DNA from: JACCXG01 sp963836735
GTDB taxonomy: Bacteria; Acidobacteriota; Vicinamibacteria; Vicinamibacterales; 2-12-FULL-66-21
Length of the DNA stretch: 64,000 nt
Direction: 5' to 3'
NCBI GenBank assembly: GCA_963836735.1
Contig: CAWIKP010000037.1
Coordinates: 434,001-498,000 of the forward strand
Part shown: positions 47,216 to 61,766 of the stretch, piece by piece
How positions within the stretch are numbered: position 1 is the first letter of the stretch
Layout: each line of letters opens with the position of its first letter
Notes under the pieces: generated by a model
The model's database searches: none
What the model was told of the DNA's origin: nothing
Seen by the model: the letters and a program-made list of their open reading frames with translations, nothing else
Position numbers and translations under genes: made by a program

Positions 47216-47959
47216 CTTCGCATTCTATATCGCCGCGTTTGCCCTTCCCGCCGGCGCCGGCACAGCCGTGACGCTCCCCGCGGCATCGGCCACGCTGCAG
47301 GGTGCCGATCCGGACGCGCTCTACGCCAAACGCGAGGATCTCGCCAGCGCCCGCGAGGCGGAGCGGTTGTGGCAGGAGCGGCTGACCGCGCATCCCGACG
47401 GACTTCGAGACGGCCTGGAAGCTCGCGCGGGCGCGCTACTGGCTCGGCGGCCATGCCTCCGAGGCGGAGCGGAAGAAGATTCTCGAAGAAGGAATCGCGG
47501 CGGCGAAAACCGCCGCGAGCTTGCGGCCGCATCGGCCTGAAGGGCACTTCTGGATGGCCGCGAACATGGGCGCCCTCGCCGAGTCGTTCGGCATGCGCCA
47601 GGGCATCAAGTACCGCGGCGCCGATCAAGGACGCGCTGCTGACCGTTCTGAAGATCGATCCTGCGTTTCAGGAAGGATCGGCCGATCGAGCGCTGGGGCG
47701 CTGGTACTTCAAAGTGCCGGGGCTGTTTGGCGGCAGCAACCAGAAGTCAGAAGCCCATCTGCGGCAGTCGCTGACCTACGCTCCGCAGAGCACCGCGTCG
47801 CACTTCTTTCTCGCCGAGACGCTCTTCGATCTCGGTCGCGACGCGGACGCGCGGGCCGAGCTGCAGAAGGTGATCGACGCCCCGGTCGATCCGGATTGGG
47901 CGCCGGAAGATCGTGAGTTCAAGGAGAAGGCGCGCGCGCGTTTGACTGCGAAACGGTGA
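47202..47959 (+). CDS. Exported TPR-like protein, two frameshifts
   Basis: ATG 47202 opens a signal peptide (MISCIFAFYIAAFALPAG) followed by helical repeats: LYAKREDLASAREAERLWQE, DFETAWKLARARYWLGGH, then AANMGALAESFGMRQGIKYR and ADRALGRWYFKVPGLFGGSN with a TPR-like tail. Extra bases near 47398 (G) and 47622 (C) shift the frame. Corrected length is about 252 residues. This resembles tetratricopeptide proteins of the TatT/TRAP-associated type. It shares 14 bases of its 5' end with the divergent folE gene. Confidence 0.75.
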
Positions 47960-47962
47960 ACG

Positions 47963-48639
47963 CTAGCGCCCGCGTCGGGCGGGAGTGGTCGCGGGCTTCG
48001 GGCGGTACTCGAGCGTCACCTTGCTCACGATCGCGACGGGCCGCCCCGGTGATGCGGATTCGCGTCCGGCGGGCGTGTAGGCGTCGAGCACCTCGCCGAG
48101 CAGGCTGACCTGGTTGTACTCGGCGGGCACGGTGATGCTGATCTCTTCGACACCGACCGGCGCCACCGCCTTCACGCCGCCCGGCCCGGCGCCGCCGGTG
48201 ATCCGCTCGTAGATGTCCTTGGCTGACCGGAACTCGGTCTGGACGCCGGCGCGGTCGATGAGATCCCCCTTCAGCGACAGCACGCCGATCACCGCGGTGT
48301 ATTTGGCATATCCGCGGCCGGCACGCATCTGTTCTTCGGAATAGGTGTGGCGGTTGTGCAGATCGAACCGCAGCGTCACGTCGCCGGTGTGCGGCGGGAT
48401 GTCGATGAGCACGCCCTGCGCCGGATCGCGTCCGGCAATCACGAAGCAGGTACCTGCTCGCCGGTCCGCACGCCGGTCCCGAGACTCTCGGGGCAGGTGA
48501 CTTTCGCAGGCTCGATGCGTGGCTGCACCGGGACCGGCTTCGGTTTCGGCTTGGCCGACGACCGCCGTCCGGCCTGCGCGTGCGCGGACTCCGGCGCCGC
48601 CACCAGAAGCCCGAGCATCACGGCCGTCAGCATCCGCAT
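47963..48639 (-). CDS. Exported protein of unknown function, two frameshifts
   Basis: Signal peptide MRMLTAVMLGLLVAAPESAH, a Lys/Pro-rich linker, then after correction of two extra bases near 48450 the stretch GEQYCFVIAGRDPAQGVLID and PHTGDVTLRFDLHNRHTYSE, AKYTAVIGVLSLKGDLIDRA, EEISITVPAEYNQVSLLGEV. About 225 residues. I do not recognise the family. The beta-rich body suggests a periplasmic binding or structural role. Confidence 0.65.
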
Positions 48640-48672
48640 GTGGTGAGTATATCGACGCGTGGACGCGGGCCG

Positions 48673-49305
48673 TCAGTGCGAGCCGGCGCTCCAGGTCCGC
48701 TGGGCGACGATCACCTTCATCTCGAGCAGATCGATGAGCGACCGGCAGCGCGCCACCAGTCCCTCGCGCTCGAGCAGGGCCTGCTTCTCCACGGGTTCGA
48801 GATCGAGATACTGCGCCAGCGCGTTCACCAGGTCTTCGTCGGCCATCGACGGCGGGACCTTCGGATCCACGCCGCGCCCGCCGTGCGGTTGTGGCACCAG
48901 CAGCGCTTCGAGCCGTCGCCGCTCCTCGCGGATGATCGCGCGATCGGCCTCGCTCGGTTCTTCCATCATCGATTCGACGCGGGCGACCCGGTAGCTGCGG
49001 CTGTGATCCTCTCCCTCGACCCGGAACTTCTCGAGTCCCCGCAGCACGATGTTGTAGCGGCCGTCGGAGTGCTGTTCGGAGAAGGTGATCAGGCCCGCGC
49101 ACCCCACGGGATAGATCGGCGGCCGGCCCTCGTAATCAGCCTCCCAGCCCGGCCGCAGCAGGACCATCCCGATGATCCGGTCGCCGGCCAGCGCGTCGCC
49201 GACCATCTCCCGGTACCGCGGCTCGAAGATATGGAGCGGCAGGAACACGCTGGGGAACAGCACGACGTTCGGGAGCGGGAAGATGGGGATGGTGGGTGGA
49301 AGCAT
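48673..49305 (-). CDS. Lon N-terminal (substrate-binding) domain protein
   Basis: 210 residues beginning IPIFPLPNVVLFPSVFLPLH, the hallmark of the Lon N-terminal domain, with HIFEPRYREMVGDALAGD and YNIVLRGLEKFRVEGE. The ATPase and protease parts of Lon are absent, so this is the stand-alone form. Its role is not established. It precedes an unknown exported protein and follows the VWA gene, separated by a palindromic repeat. Confidence 0.9.
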   Translation of the reverse strand: MLPPTIPIFPLPNVVLFPSVFLPLHIFEPRYREMVGDALAGDRIIGMVLLRPGWEADYEGRPPIYPVGCAGLITFSEQHSDGRYNIVLRGLEKFRVEGEDHSRSYRVARVESMMEEPSEADRAIIREERRRLEALLVPQPHGGRGVDPKVPPSMADEDLVNALAQYLDLEPVEKQALLEREGLVARCRSLIDLLEMKVIVAQRTWSAGSH

Positions 49306-49320
49306 TGGCAGGATCTCTGA

Positions 49321-49416
49321 TCAAATCCCAAGTGTCCAAGTTCCAAATCCCAAGGCGATCAGCTTCGAAGTAGACTGCTCAGCTTGGGATTTGGAGACTT
49401 GGAAGTTGGGAGTTGA
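49321..49416. repeat. Word-repeat hairpin, CAAATCCCAAGCTC family, copy 4
   Basis: TCAAATCCCAAGTGTCCAAG with ATCCCAAGGCGATCAG makes the left side and CAGCTTGGGATTTGGAGAC with GGGAGTTGACA the right. The core is about 30 bases. It lies between the VWA stop and the Lon-N gene start. Confidence 0.8.
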
Positions 49417-49422
49417 CAATCG

Positions 49423-50721
49423 TCAATGAACCGTCCTCGTCTTCTTGTCCATGTAGTCCATGAGGACGTATTGGCCAAGTGTTCTCGGGGTCGTGAAGTA
49501 CGCCTTGCCGTGGCAGATCTGCGCGACCCGCCGCACGAAGCTGACGAGATCGGGATCGCGGGCGAGCATGAAGGTGTTGATCAGGATCCCGGCCTTACGG
49601 CACGCGGCGACCTCCGCGAACGTCTCCGAGACGATGAACGGATCGAGGCCGAACGCGTTGCGGTAGATCTTGCCGTCGGGGCGGGTCAGCGCCGACGGCT
49701 TGCCGTCGGTGATCATGATGATCTGCCGCATGTCCTTCCGCTGCCGCTCCAGCACCCGCCGCGCCAGCTTCAGGCCTTCGCGCGTGTTCGTGTAATAGGG
49801 GCCGACACGGACGCGGGCGAGCCGGCTGAGCGGAATCTCCTCGGCCGAATCGTGGAACAGGACGACGTTCAATGCATCGCCGGGATACTGCAGCCGGATC
49901 AGATTCGCCAGCGCGAGCGCGACGCGCTTCGCCGGGGTGAAGCGATCCTCCCCATAGAGGATCATGCTGTGGCTGCAGTCGAGCATCAGGACCGTCGCGC
50001 AGGAGCTCTGATACTCGCCCTGCACGACCATGAGGTCTTCGTAGTCGACCTCGATCGAGAAGGGGGTGGGGCCAGACCCCGGTCTGACCCCGGCTCCGCG
50101 TTCCCGCGCCCTCATCACGGCGTTCAGGATCGTCCCGCCCGCATCGATGTTCATGGTGTCGCCGAACTCGTACTGTTTCGGCGCCCCGCTCGCCTCGATG
50201 CCGGTGGCCATCTCGCGCGTATCGTGACGGCCGACGCTGCTGCGGCCGATCGATCCCAGCAGGTCGCGAAGCGCGCGGTATCCAAGGAAGTCCAGACTCT
50301 TGTCGGTGATCTCGAACTTGAAGTTCGTCTCCGGCCCCCGGCCGCCGCGTCCGGGCCGATTGCGCTCGTCGCGCGCGGCTTCCAGGTTGGGCGGCCCGGT
50401 GAGGTACCCCTGATGCTGCAGCTTCTGAAGGATCTGCTGAATCAACTGCTCGATCCGCTCCTCCGCGTCGTCGGCGTTCTGCCAGTCCTTCCCGAGCAGC
50501 TGCTCGAGCATCCCGTCCGACATCACCCCGCCATTCAGGAGCGCCTCCATGATGGCGTCGTGCAGCGCCTCCGCCGACACCCCGTCCTCATCGTCGTACG
50601 GTGAGCCATACGGGTTATCGAAGCCGCTCGACAGCAGCAGGTCGGAGAGCTTCGACAACAGCTCTTCGAGGTCCAGGCCGTCGAGGTCTTCGGGGCGGAA
50701 TTTGGAGTAGCGGTACTTCAT
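49423..50721 (-). CDS. VWA-domain protein, partner of the adjacent AAA ATPase
   Basis: 432 residues from ATG 50721 (MKYRYSKFRPEDLDGLDLEE). The middle is Gln-rich helical (LIQQILQKLQHQGYLTGPP). The C-terminal von Willebrand A domain has the MIDAS motif DCSHSM, with the supporting VVLFHDSAEEI and IMITDGKPS. It probably binds metal and partner proteins. Together with the 50913 AAA ATPase it resembles MoxR/VWA or Mg-chelatase I/D pairs, which remodel proteins. No chlorophyll genes are present. Confidence 0.88.
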   Translation of the reverse strand: MKYRYSKFRPEDLDGLDLEELLSKLSDLLLSSGFDNPYGSPYDDEDGVSAEALHDAIMEALLNGGVMSDGMLEQLLGKDWQNADDAEERIEQLIQQILQKLQHQGYLTGPPNLEAARDERNRPGRGGRGPETNFKFEITDKSLDFLGYRALRDLLGSIGRSSVGRHDTREMATGIEASGAPKQYEFGDTMNIDAGGTILNAVMRARERGAGVRPGSGPTPFSIEVDYEDLMVVQGEYQSSCATVLMLDCSHSMILYGEDRFTPAKRVALALANLIRLQYPGDALNVVLFHDSAEEIPLSRLARVRVGPYYTNTREGLKLARRVLERQRKDMRQIIMITDGKPSALTRPDGKIYRNAFGLDPFIVSETFAEVAACRKAGILINTFMLARDPDLVSFVRRVAQICHGKAYFTTPRTLGQYVLMDYMDKKTRTVH

Positions 50722-50730
50722 TGCGATCTC

Positions 50731-50912
50731 GTCAAATCCCAAGCTCCAAATCCCAAGCTCCAACGCACGCCCAAGGTCCAATTCCCAAACCAACTTCCCA
50801 GGGCTTCACCCGACGAAGGTGATTGAGCGGGCGAGGCAGTTCGCGCGGGCGTTGGAGTTGGGAGTGCATTGGTATTTGGAGCTTGGCATTTGGAGCTGAT
50901 TTGGGATTTGAC
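50731..50912. repeat. Word-repeat hairpin, CAAATCCCAAGCTC family, copy 5
   Basis: Two tandem CAAATCCCAAGCTC units open the left arm (50733-50760). The right arm ends TTGGGATTTGAC at 50912 and abuts the stop of the AAA gene. Core about 100 bases. It separates two genes that work as a pair. Confidence 0.8.
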
Positions 50913-52418
50913 TCAGTTGTAGTATTTCTTCTTCCCCCCGACGTTCGGAATATCGCGCTCCATCGCCGGCTCTGTCTGTACTCCTCGCGGCGTCGGGCGC
51001 CGCGGCGGTTCTGCCGATTGGTACTGGAATTCGTCCGATCGGCTGATCTTCTTCTGCGCGTAGAGCCCCTCGAGCACGAAGTCAATCGCCGATGCCTGGA
51101 GAGGTGCGGACGCGTCGCGCTCGATGCCGGCCAGCATGGCCAGTTCCCGAAGGCCCTGCACGTCACACGCGCGCGCGAGCAGTTCCGTGGCCGGCAGGGT
51201 GTCGTCGATTTGCAGGTTCCCGCCGAGGTCGAACCACTCGGTCACCTGCCTCAGGTCGGCGTTCGCGAAGTATCCGTTGAACACGGTGCCGACGGCGCTG
51301 CGGATGATGTCCTTCGCGACGTTGTCGGCGCCCCGGAGCTCGCCTTCGTACTCGAGCTCGAATTTGCCGGTGATCGCCGGCAGGGCCGCGTAGATGTCGG
51401 TCATCCGCGGGACGATGACGGGCTCGTCGGCCAGGAGTGCGCGCCGCTCGGCATTCGAGACCACGTTCTCGAGCAGGGAGATGGGCAGCCGCTGACTGAT
51501 TCCCGAGCGCTTGTCGATCTTCTGATCGGCTCGTGCCTGGAACGCGACTTCTTCGACCGTCTCCCGTACATACGCCGGAATGGTCAGGTCCCCGCGATCG
51601 AGCCATGCTTCCTGCGCCGTGATCGCCATGGCGGCGCTGCGTGTCGTCGGGTAGTGCGTGCGGATCTCCGAGCCGATGCGATCCTTCAGCGGCGTGACGA
51701 TCTTGCCGCGCGCCGTGTAGTCCTCAGGGTTCGCGCTGAACACCATCAGCACGTCCAGCGGCAACCGGATCGGGTAGCCCTTGATCTGCACATCCCCCTC
51801 CTGGAGGATGTTGAACAGGCCCACCTGAATCTTGCCGGCCAGGTCCGGCAGCTCGTTGATCGCGAAGATGCCGCGGTTGGATCGCGGGACCAGGCCATAG
51901 TGCATGGTCAGCTCGTCTGCCAGATCGAGGCCCGACCGGGCGGCCTTGATTGGATCGAGGTCGCCAATCATGTCCGCGATCGTGACGTCGGGCGTCGCGA
52001 GCTTCTCGACGTAGCGCACGTCCCGCGACAGCCAGCCGACAGGGAGGGCATCGCCCTCCGTGCGCACCCGCGCCCGGCAGGCGGCGCACAGCGGCGCGAG
52101 CGGATCGTCGTGAATCTCGCAGCCCGGCACCACGGGCAGCGCGTCGTCGAGCAGTCCGGTGAGCGCCCGGAGAATGCGGCTCTTGGCCTGCCCGCGCAGG
52201 CCGAGCAGGATGAAGTTGTGGCGCGACAGCACCGCGTTGACGATTTGCGGGACGACGGTGTCGTCGTAGCCGATGATGCCTGGGAAAAGGGGCTCGCCGG
52301 CGCGCAGCCGCGCCACGAGGTTTTCGCGGACTTCGTCGCGCACCGGCCGGCGCCTGACGCGGCCGGCGGCGACCGCCGCCCGAAGCTCACCGAGGGTCGA
52401 AGGTCTTGCGGAAGCCAT
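50913..52418 (-). CDS. AAA ATPase (MoxR/magnesium-chelatase type)
   Basis: 501 residues from ATG 52418. Walker A is GLRGQAKSR (family variant with Ala before Lys), Walker B-like GIFAINELPDL has Asn in place of Asp, and sensor 1 is FSANPEDYT. Between them is a Cys-rich segment (GCEIHDDPLAPLCAACRAR), possibly a metal site. The C-terminal helical lid runs to about 420. It is annotated variously as magnesium chelatase or sigma-54-interacting, but no sigma-54 GAFTGA motif is seen. It forms a unit with the VWA gene downstream. Confidence 0.88.
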   Translation of the reverse strand: MASARPSTLGELRAAVAAGRVRRRPVRDEVRENLVARLRAGEPLFPGIIGYDDTVVPQIVNAVLSRHNFILLGLRGQAKSRILRALTGLLDDALPVVPGCEIHDDPLAPLCAACRARVRTEGDALPVGWLSRDVRYVEKLATPDVTIADMIGDLDPIKAARSGLDLADELTMHYGLVPRSNRGIFAINELPDLAGKIQVGLFNILQEGDVQIKGYPIRLPLDVLMVFSANPEDYTARGKIVTPLKDRIGSEIRTHYPTTRSAAMAITAQEAWLDRGDLTIPAYVRETVEEVAFQARADQKIDKRSGISQRLPISLLENVVSNAERRALLADEPVIVPRMTDIYAALPAITGKFELEYEGELRGADNVAKDIIRSAVGTVFNGYFANADLRQVTEWFDLGGNLQIDDTLPATELLARACDVQGLRELAMLAGIERDASAPLQASAIDFVLEGLYAQKKISRSDEFQYQSAEPPRRPTPRGVQTEPAMERDIPNVGGKKKYYN

Positions 52419-52443
52419 AGGGCATCTTATCAGTGCTTCGCCA

Positions 52444-52625
52444 GTCAAATCCCAAGCTCCAAATCCCAAGCTCCAACCACTCCCAAATCCCAAGCTCCGA
52501 GACAACTCCCAACATCCAAACCGGCTCGAGTCTGCGCCTTGGCTCGGAGCTTGGCTTGGGAGTTGGGTATTGGGAATGCCTTGGAGCTTGGGATTTGGAG
52601 CTTGGGATTTGGAGCTTGAGATTGA
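52444..52625. repeat. Word-repeat hairpin, CAAATCCCAAGCTC family, copy 6 (longest)
   Basis: The left arm has TCAAATCCCAAGCTCC, AAATCCCAAGCTCCAACC and CCAAATCCCAAGCTCC. The right arm has GGAGCTTGGGATTTGG twice. Unit length is about 14 bases. It occupies the space between the AAA gene start and the GDPD gene. Confidence 0.85.
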
Positions 52626-52641
52626 CGCTAAGATCCGAATT

Positions 52642-53428
52642 CTGACTTCACCGATTCTCCCTCGCCCCCTCGTCTATGCGCATCGCGGCGGCGCCGCGCT
52701 CCGGCCCGGAGAATACGCTGGCGGCGTTCGATCACGGGTTGACCCTCGGCGCGGATGGTCTCGAGCTCGACGTTCATCTCTCGCGCGACGGTGTCGTCGT
52801 CGTCCACCACGATGACACGCTCGATCGGACCACGAATGCGACCGGACCGATCAGCACGTGGTCGGCCGCCGATCTGGCAGGCGTCGATGCCGGATACCGG
52901 TTCGCGCTGACGGCGGATGTGTTTCCGTATCGTGGCCTGGGCTGGGGCGTGCCGACCCTGCGTCAGGTCCTGTTCCGGTATCCGGTGCCGCTGATCATCG
53001 AGCTCAAGACGCCCGATCCGGCGCTCGCCCGGGCCACGGTCGAAGAGATTCGCGCGGCCCGGGCGGTCGAGCGCGTGGCAGTCGGATCCTTTTCATACCG
53101 GGCGCTTCGTGAAATCCGGCGGCTGGAGCCGCGTCTGGCGACCGGCGCGGCACGCGAGGAGACGCGCTGGGCCTTGTATCGATCCTGGGTGCGCTGGCCG
53201 GTCCGCGACACCGCCTACCGCGAGTTCCAGGTCCCCGAGCGCTCGGGCCGGACGACCATCGTGACCCCGCGATTCATCGAACTGGCACACGGTGCCGGTC
53301 TCCCCGTCAAGGTGTGGACGGTCAACGAGCGCGCCGATATCGACCGGCTGCTCGGCTGGGGTGTCGACGCGATCATCAGCGATCGGCCGGACATTGCTGT
53401 CGACGCGGTGAGAGCCAGAGGACGCTGA
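52642..53428 (+). CDS. ugpQ: Glycerophosphodiester phosphodiesterase, one frameshift near the start
   Basis: LVYAHRGGAALRP lies in one frame and ENTLAAFDHGLTLGADGLEL in the next. Removing an extra C near 52710 joins them to the canonical HRG...ENT...ExD sequence. HHDDTLDRTTNATG and ELKTPDP carry further metal ligands, with KVWTVNERADIDRLLGWGVD near the C-terminus. It hydrolyses glycerophosphodiesters to glycerol-3-phosphate. The start is unclear. ATG 52676 lies in a shadow frame, and CTG 52642 or a start in the repeat upstream would be needed. No signal peptide is seen. Confidence 0.88.
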
Positions 53429-53429
53429 C

Positions 53430-53583
53430 GTCAACTCCCAACTTCCAACTCCAATCCAACTCCCAAGGAGAGTTGCTCGAACAATGGGGCTGAAGTCGAG
53501 CCAACGGGCTGGTTGGCCCCTTCGCACCCAGTTGCTTCGAGCGGTCTGCTTGGGAGTTGGAAGTTGGGAGTTGGGAGTTGATG
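53430..53583. repeat. Word-repeat hairpin, TCCCAA family, copy 7
   Basis: The left arm TCAACTCCCAACTTCCAAC and the right arm GGGAGTTGGAAGTTGGGAG flank a core of about 80 bases. This copy uses the ACTCCCAACTT word instead of AAATCCCAAGCTC. It lies between the GDPD stop and the hybrid kinase leader. From 53584 to 53722 nothing else is seen. Confidence 0.8.
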
Positions 53584-53722
53584 TTGGCACTTCCCGTGCA
53601 TTTCAGCCCTACCGTTCATTTTTTCAGCCAGAGAGGGTCGTCTTGCGTCTTGAATCCCGCCACGCACTGTTTGAAATCTGTTCAGCTTAGAGCCCATCCC
53701 TCAGGCATTCCAGGAGACCTGC

Positions 53723-60330
<6,608 letters not shown>

Positions 60331-60346
<16 letters not shown>

Positions 60347-61188
60347 AGTCCCGGGCACGAGGCCCCGAGACCGAGAACCTCGAGGCGCTGGAACTCGACC
60401 TGCTGCTCGAGGCCGTGTTCCGTGTCTACGGCTACGACTTCCGTGATTACGCGAAGACGTCGATGCGGCGGCGGATCGCCAACCTCATGAAGCAGGAGGA
60501 GGTCTCCACCATCAGTGCCTTGCAGGATCGGGTGCTGCACGATCGCCGGTGCTGGGAACGAGTCCTCAACGGGATCTCCGTCAGCGTCAGCGCGATGTTC
60601 AGGGATCCCAGTTTCTTCCTCGCGTTCCGGCAGCAGGCGGTTCCGGTGCTGCGCACCTACCCGTTCATTCGCATCTGGCAGGCCGGCTGTTCGCTGGGGG
60701 AAGAAGCGTATTCCCTGGCCATCATGCTCGAAGAAGAGGGCCTGTACGAGCGGTCGCTGATCTACGCGACCGACATCAACGAGGTGTCTTTGCGACAGGC
60801 CCGCGAGGCGATCTATCCGGCCGAGCTGATGCAGAAGTACACCCAGAACTACCTTCACGCCGGCGGGCAGCGATCGTTTTCCGAGTACTACACCGCGCGC
60901 TACGACTATGCGATTCTCCGTCCGACGCTGCAGCGCAACATCGTGTTCTCGCAGCACAACCTGGTCAGCGACGCGCCGTTCAACGAGTTCAACGTCATCC
61001 TGTGCCGGAACGTCATGATCTATTTCAATCGTGGTCTGCAGGAGCGCACGCACAATCTGCTGCACGCCAGTCTCGCGATGTTCGCCATCCTCGGGCTCGG
61101 CTCGCGCGAGTCGCTGCGGTTCATGCCGCAGGAACAGATGTACGAGCCGCTGGTCGCCGGGGAAAAGCTGTACAGGCGGATCGTGTGA
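60331..61188 (+). CDS. cheR: CheR-type protein methyltransferase
   Basis: About 285 residues. YGYDFRDYAKTSMRRRI, NGISVSVSAMFRDPSFFLAF, the SAM loop GCSLGEEAYSLAIML, YATDINEVSLRQAREAIYP and NVILCRNVMIYFNR follow CheR order. It methylates glutamates of receptor-like proteins. ATG 60331 overlaps the kinase end, and a GTG at 60343 sharing GTGA with the stop is equally plausible. The next gene begins at 61185 with overlap, so the four genes are coupled. No MCP receptor is present. Confidence 0.9.
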
Positions 61189-61766
61189 AACGGCCCGAAC
61201 TGGTTGCCGTTGGGACCTCCCTCGGCGGGTTGAATGCGTTGACGAAACTCCTCGGGGTGCTGCCCGAGAAATTCCGCGTGCCGATCACGGTCGTCCAGCA
61301 CCGAACGATGAACCCGGCAGCAGGTGGTCTGGCTAAGCTGCTCCAGCAGAGCACGCGGCTGACGGTCGTCGAAGCCGAAGACAAGATGGCGCTCGAGCCG
61401 GGGACGATCTATCTCGCGCCGGCCGACTACCATCTGATGATCGAGGAGCCGGGGCGGCTGGCGCTCTCGACCGACGCGCCGGTGCGGGCGGCGCGGCCGT
61501 CCATCGACGTGCTGTTCCAGACCGCGGCGGATGCCTACCGTGACGCGCTGCTCGGCGTGCTGCTGACCGGCGCCAGCGCGGACGGCGCCGAAGGGCTGGC
61601 CGCGGTGAAGGCGTACGGCGGTCGAGCCATCGTCGAGGACCCGGCCACGGCCGAGTGCCGGACCATGCCGGCGGCGGCGCTCGCCGCCACGACGGTAGAC
61701 TACGTGCTGCCGCTCGAGCGGATCGGAGGCCATCTGGTGACACTGGTTGAGGGCACGCGGGCATGA
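61185..61766 (+). CDS. cheB: CheB-type methylesterase domain, stand-alone
   Basis: 193 residues with catalytic Ser in GTSLGG (residue 12), His in VVQHRTMN and Asp in GASADGAEGL. This is the CheB C-terminal catalytic domain without the N-terminal receiver found in classic CheB. It should remove methyl or amide groups placed by CheR. GTG 61185 overlaps the cheR stop and the end overlaps the next ATG. The partner receiver may be supplied by the neighbouring kinases. Confidence 0.9.
   Translation: MKRPELVAVGTSLGGLNALTKLLGVLPEKFRVPITVVQHRTMNPAAGGLAKLLQQSTRLTVVEAEDKMALEPGTIYLAPADYHLMIEEPGRLALSTDAPVRAARPSIDVLFQTAADAYRDALLGVLLTGASADGAEGLAAVKAYGGRAIVEDPATAECRTMPAAALAATTVDYVLPLERIGGHLVTLVEGTRA

Noticed and set aside
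52444..52625. CRISPR-like array, because short words repeat at regular spacing
   Set aside because: The words have no unique spacers between them, the right half is reverse complement, and no Cas gene is present.
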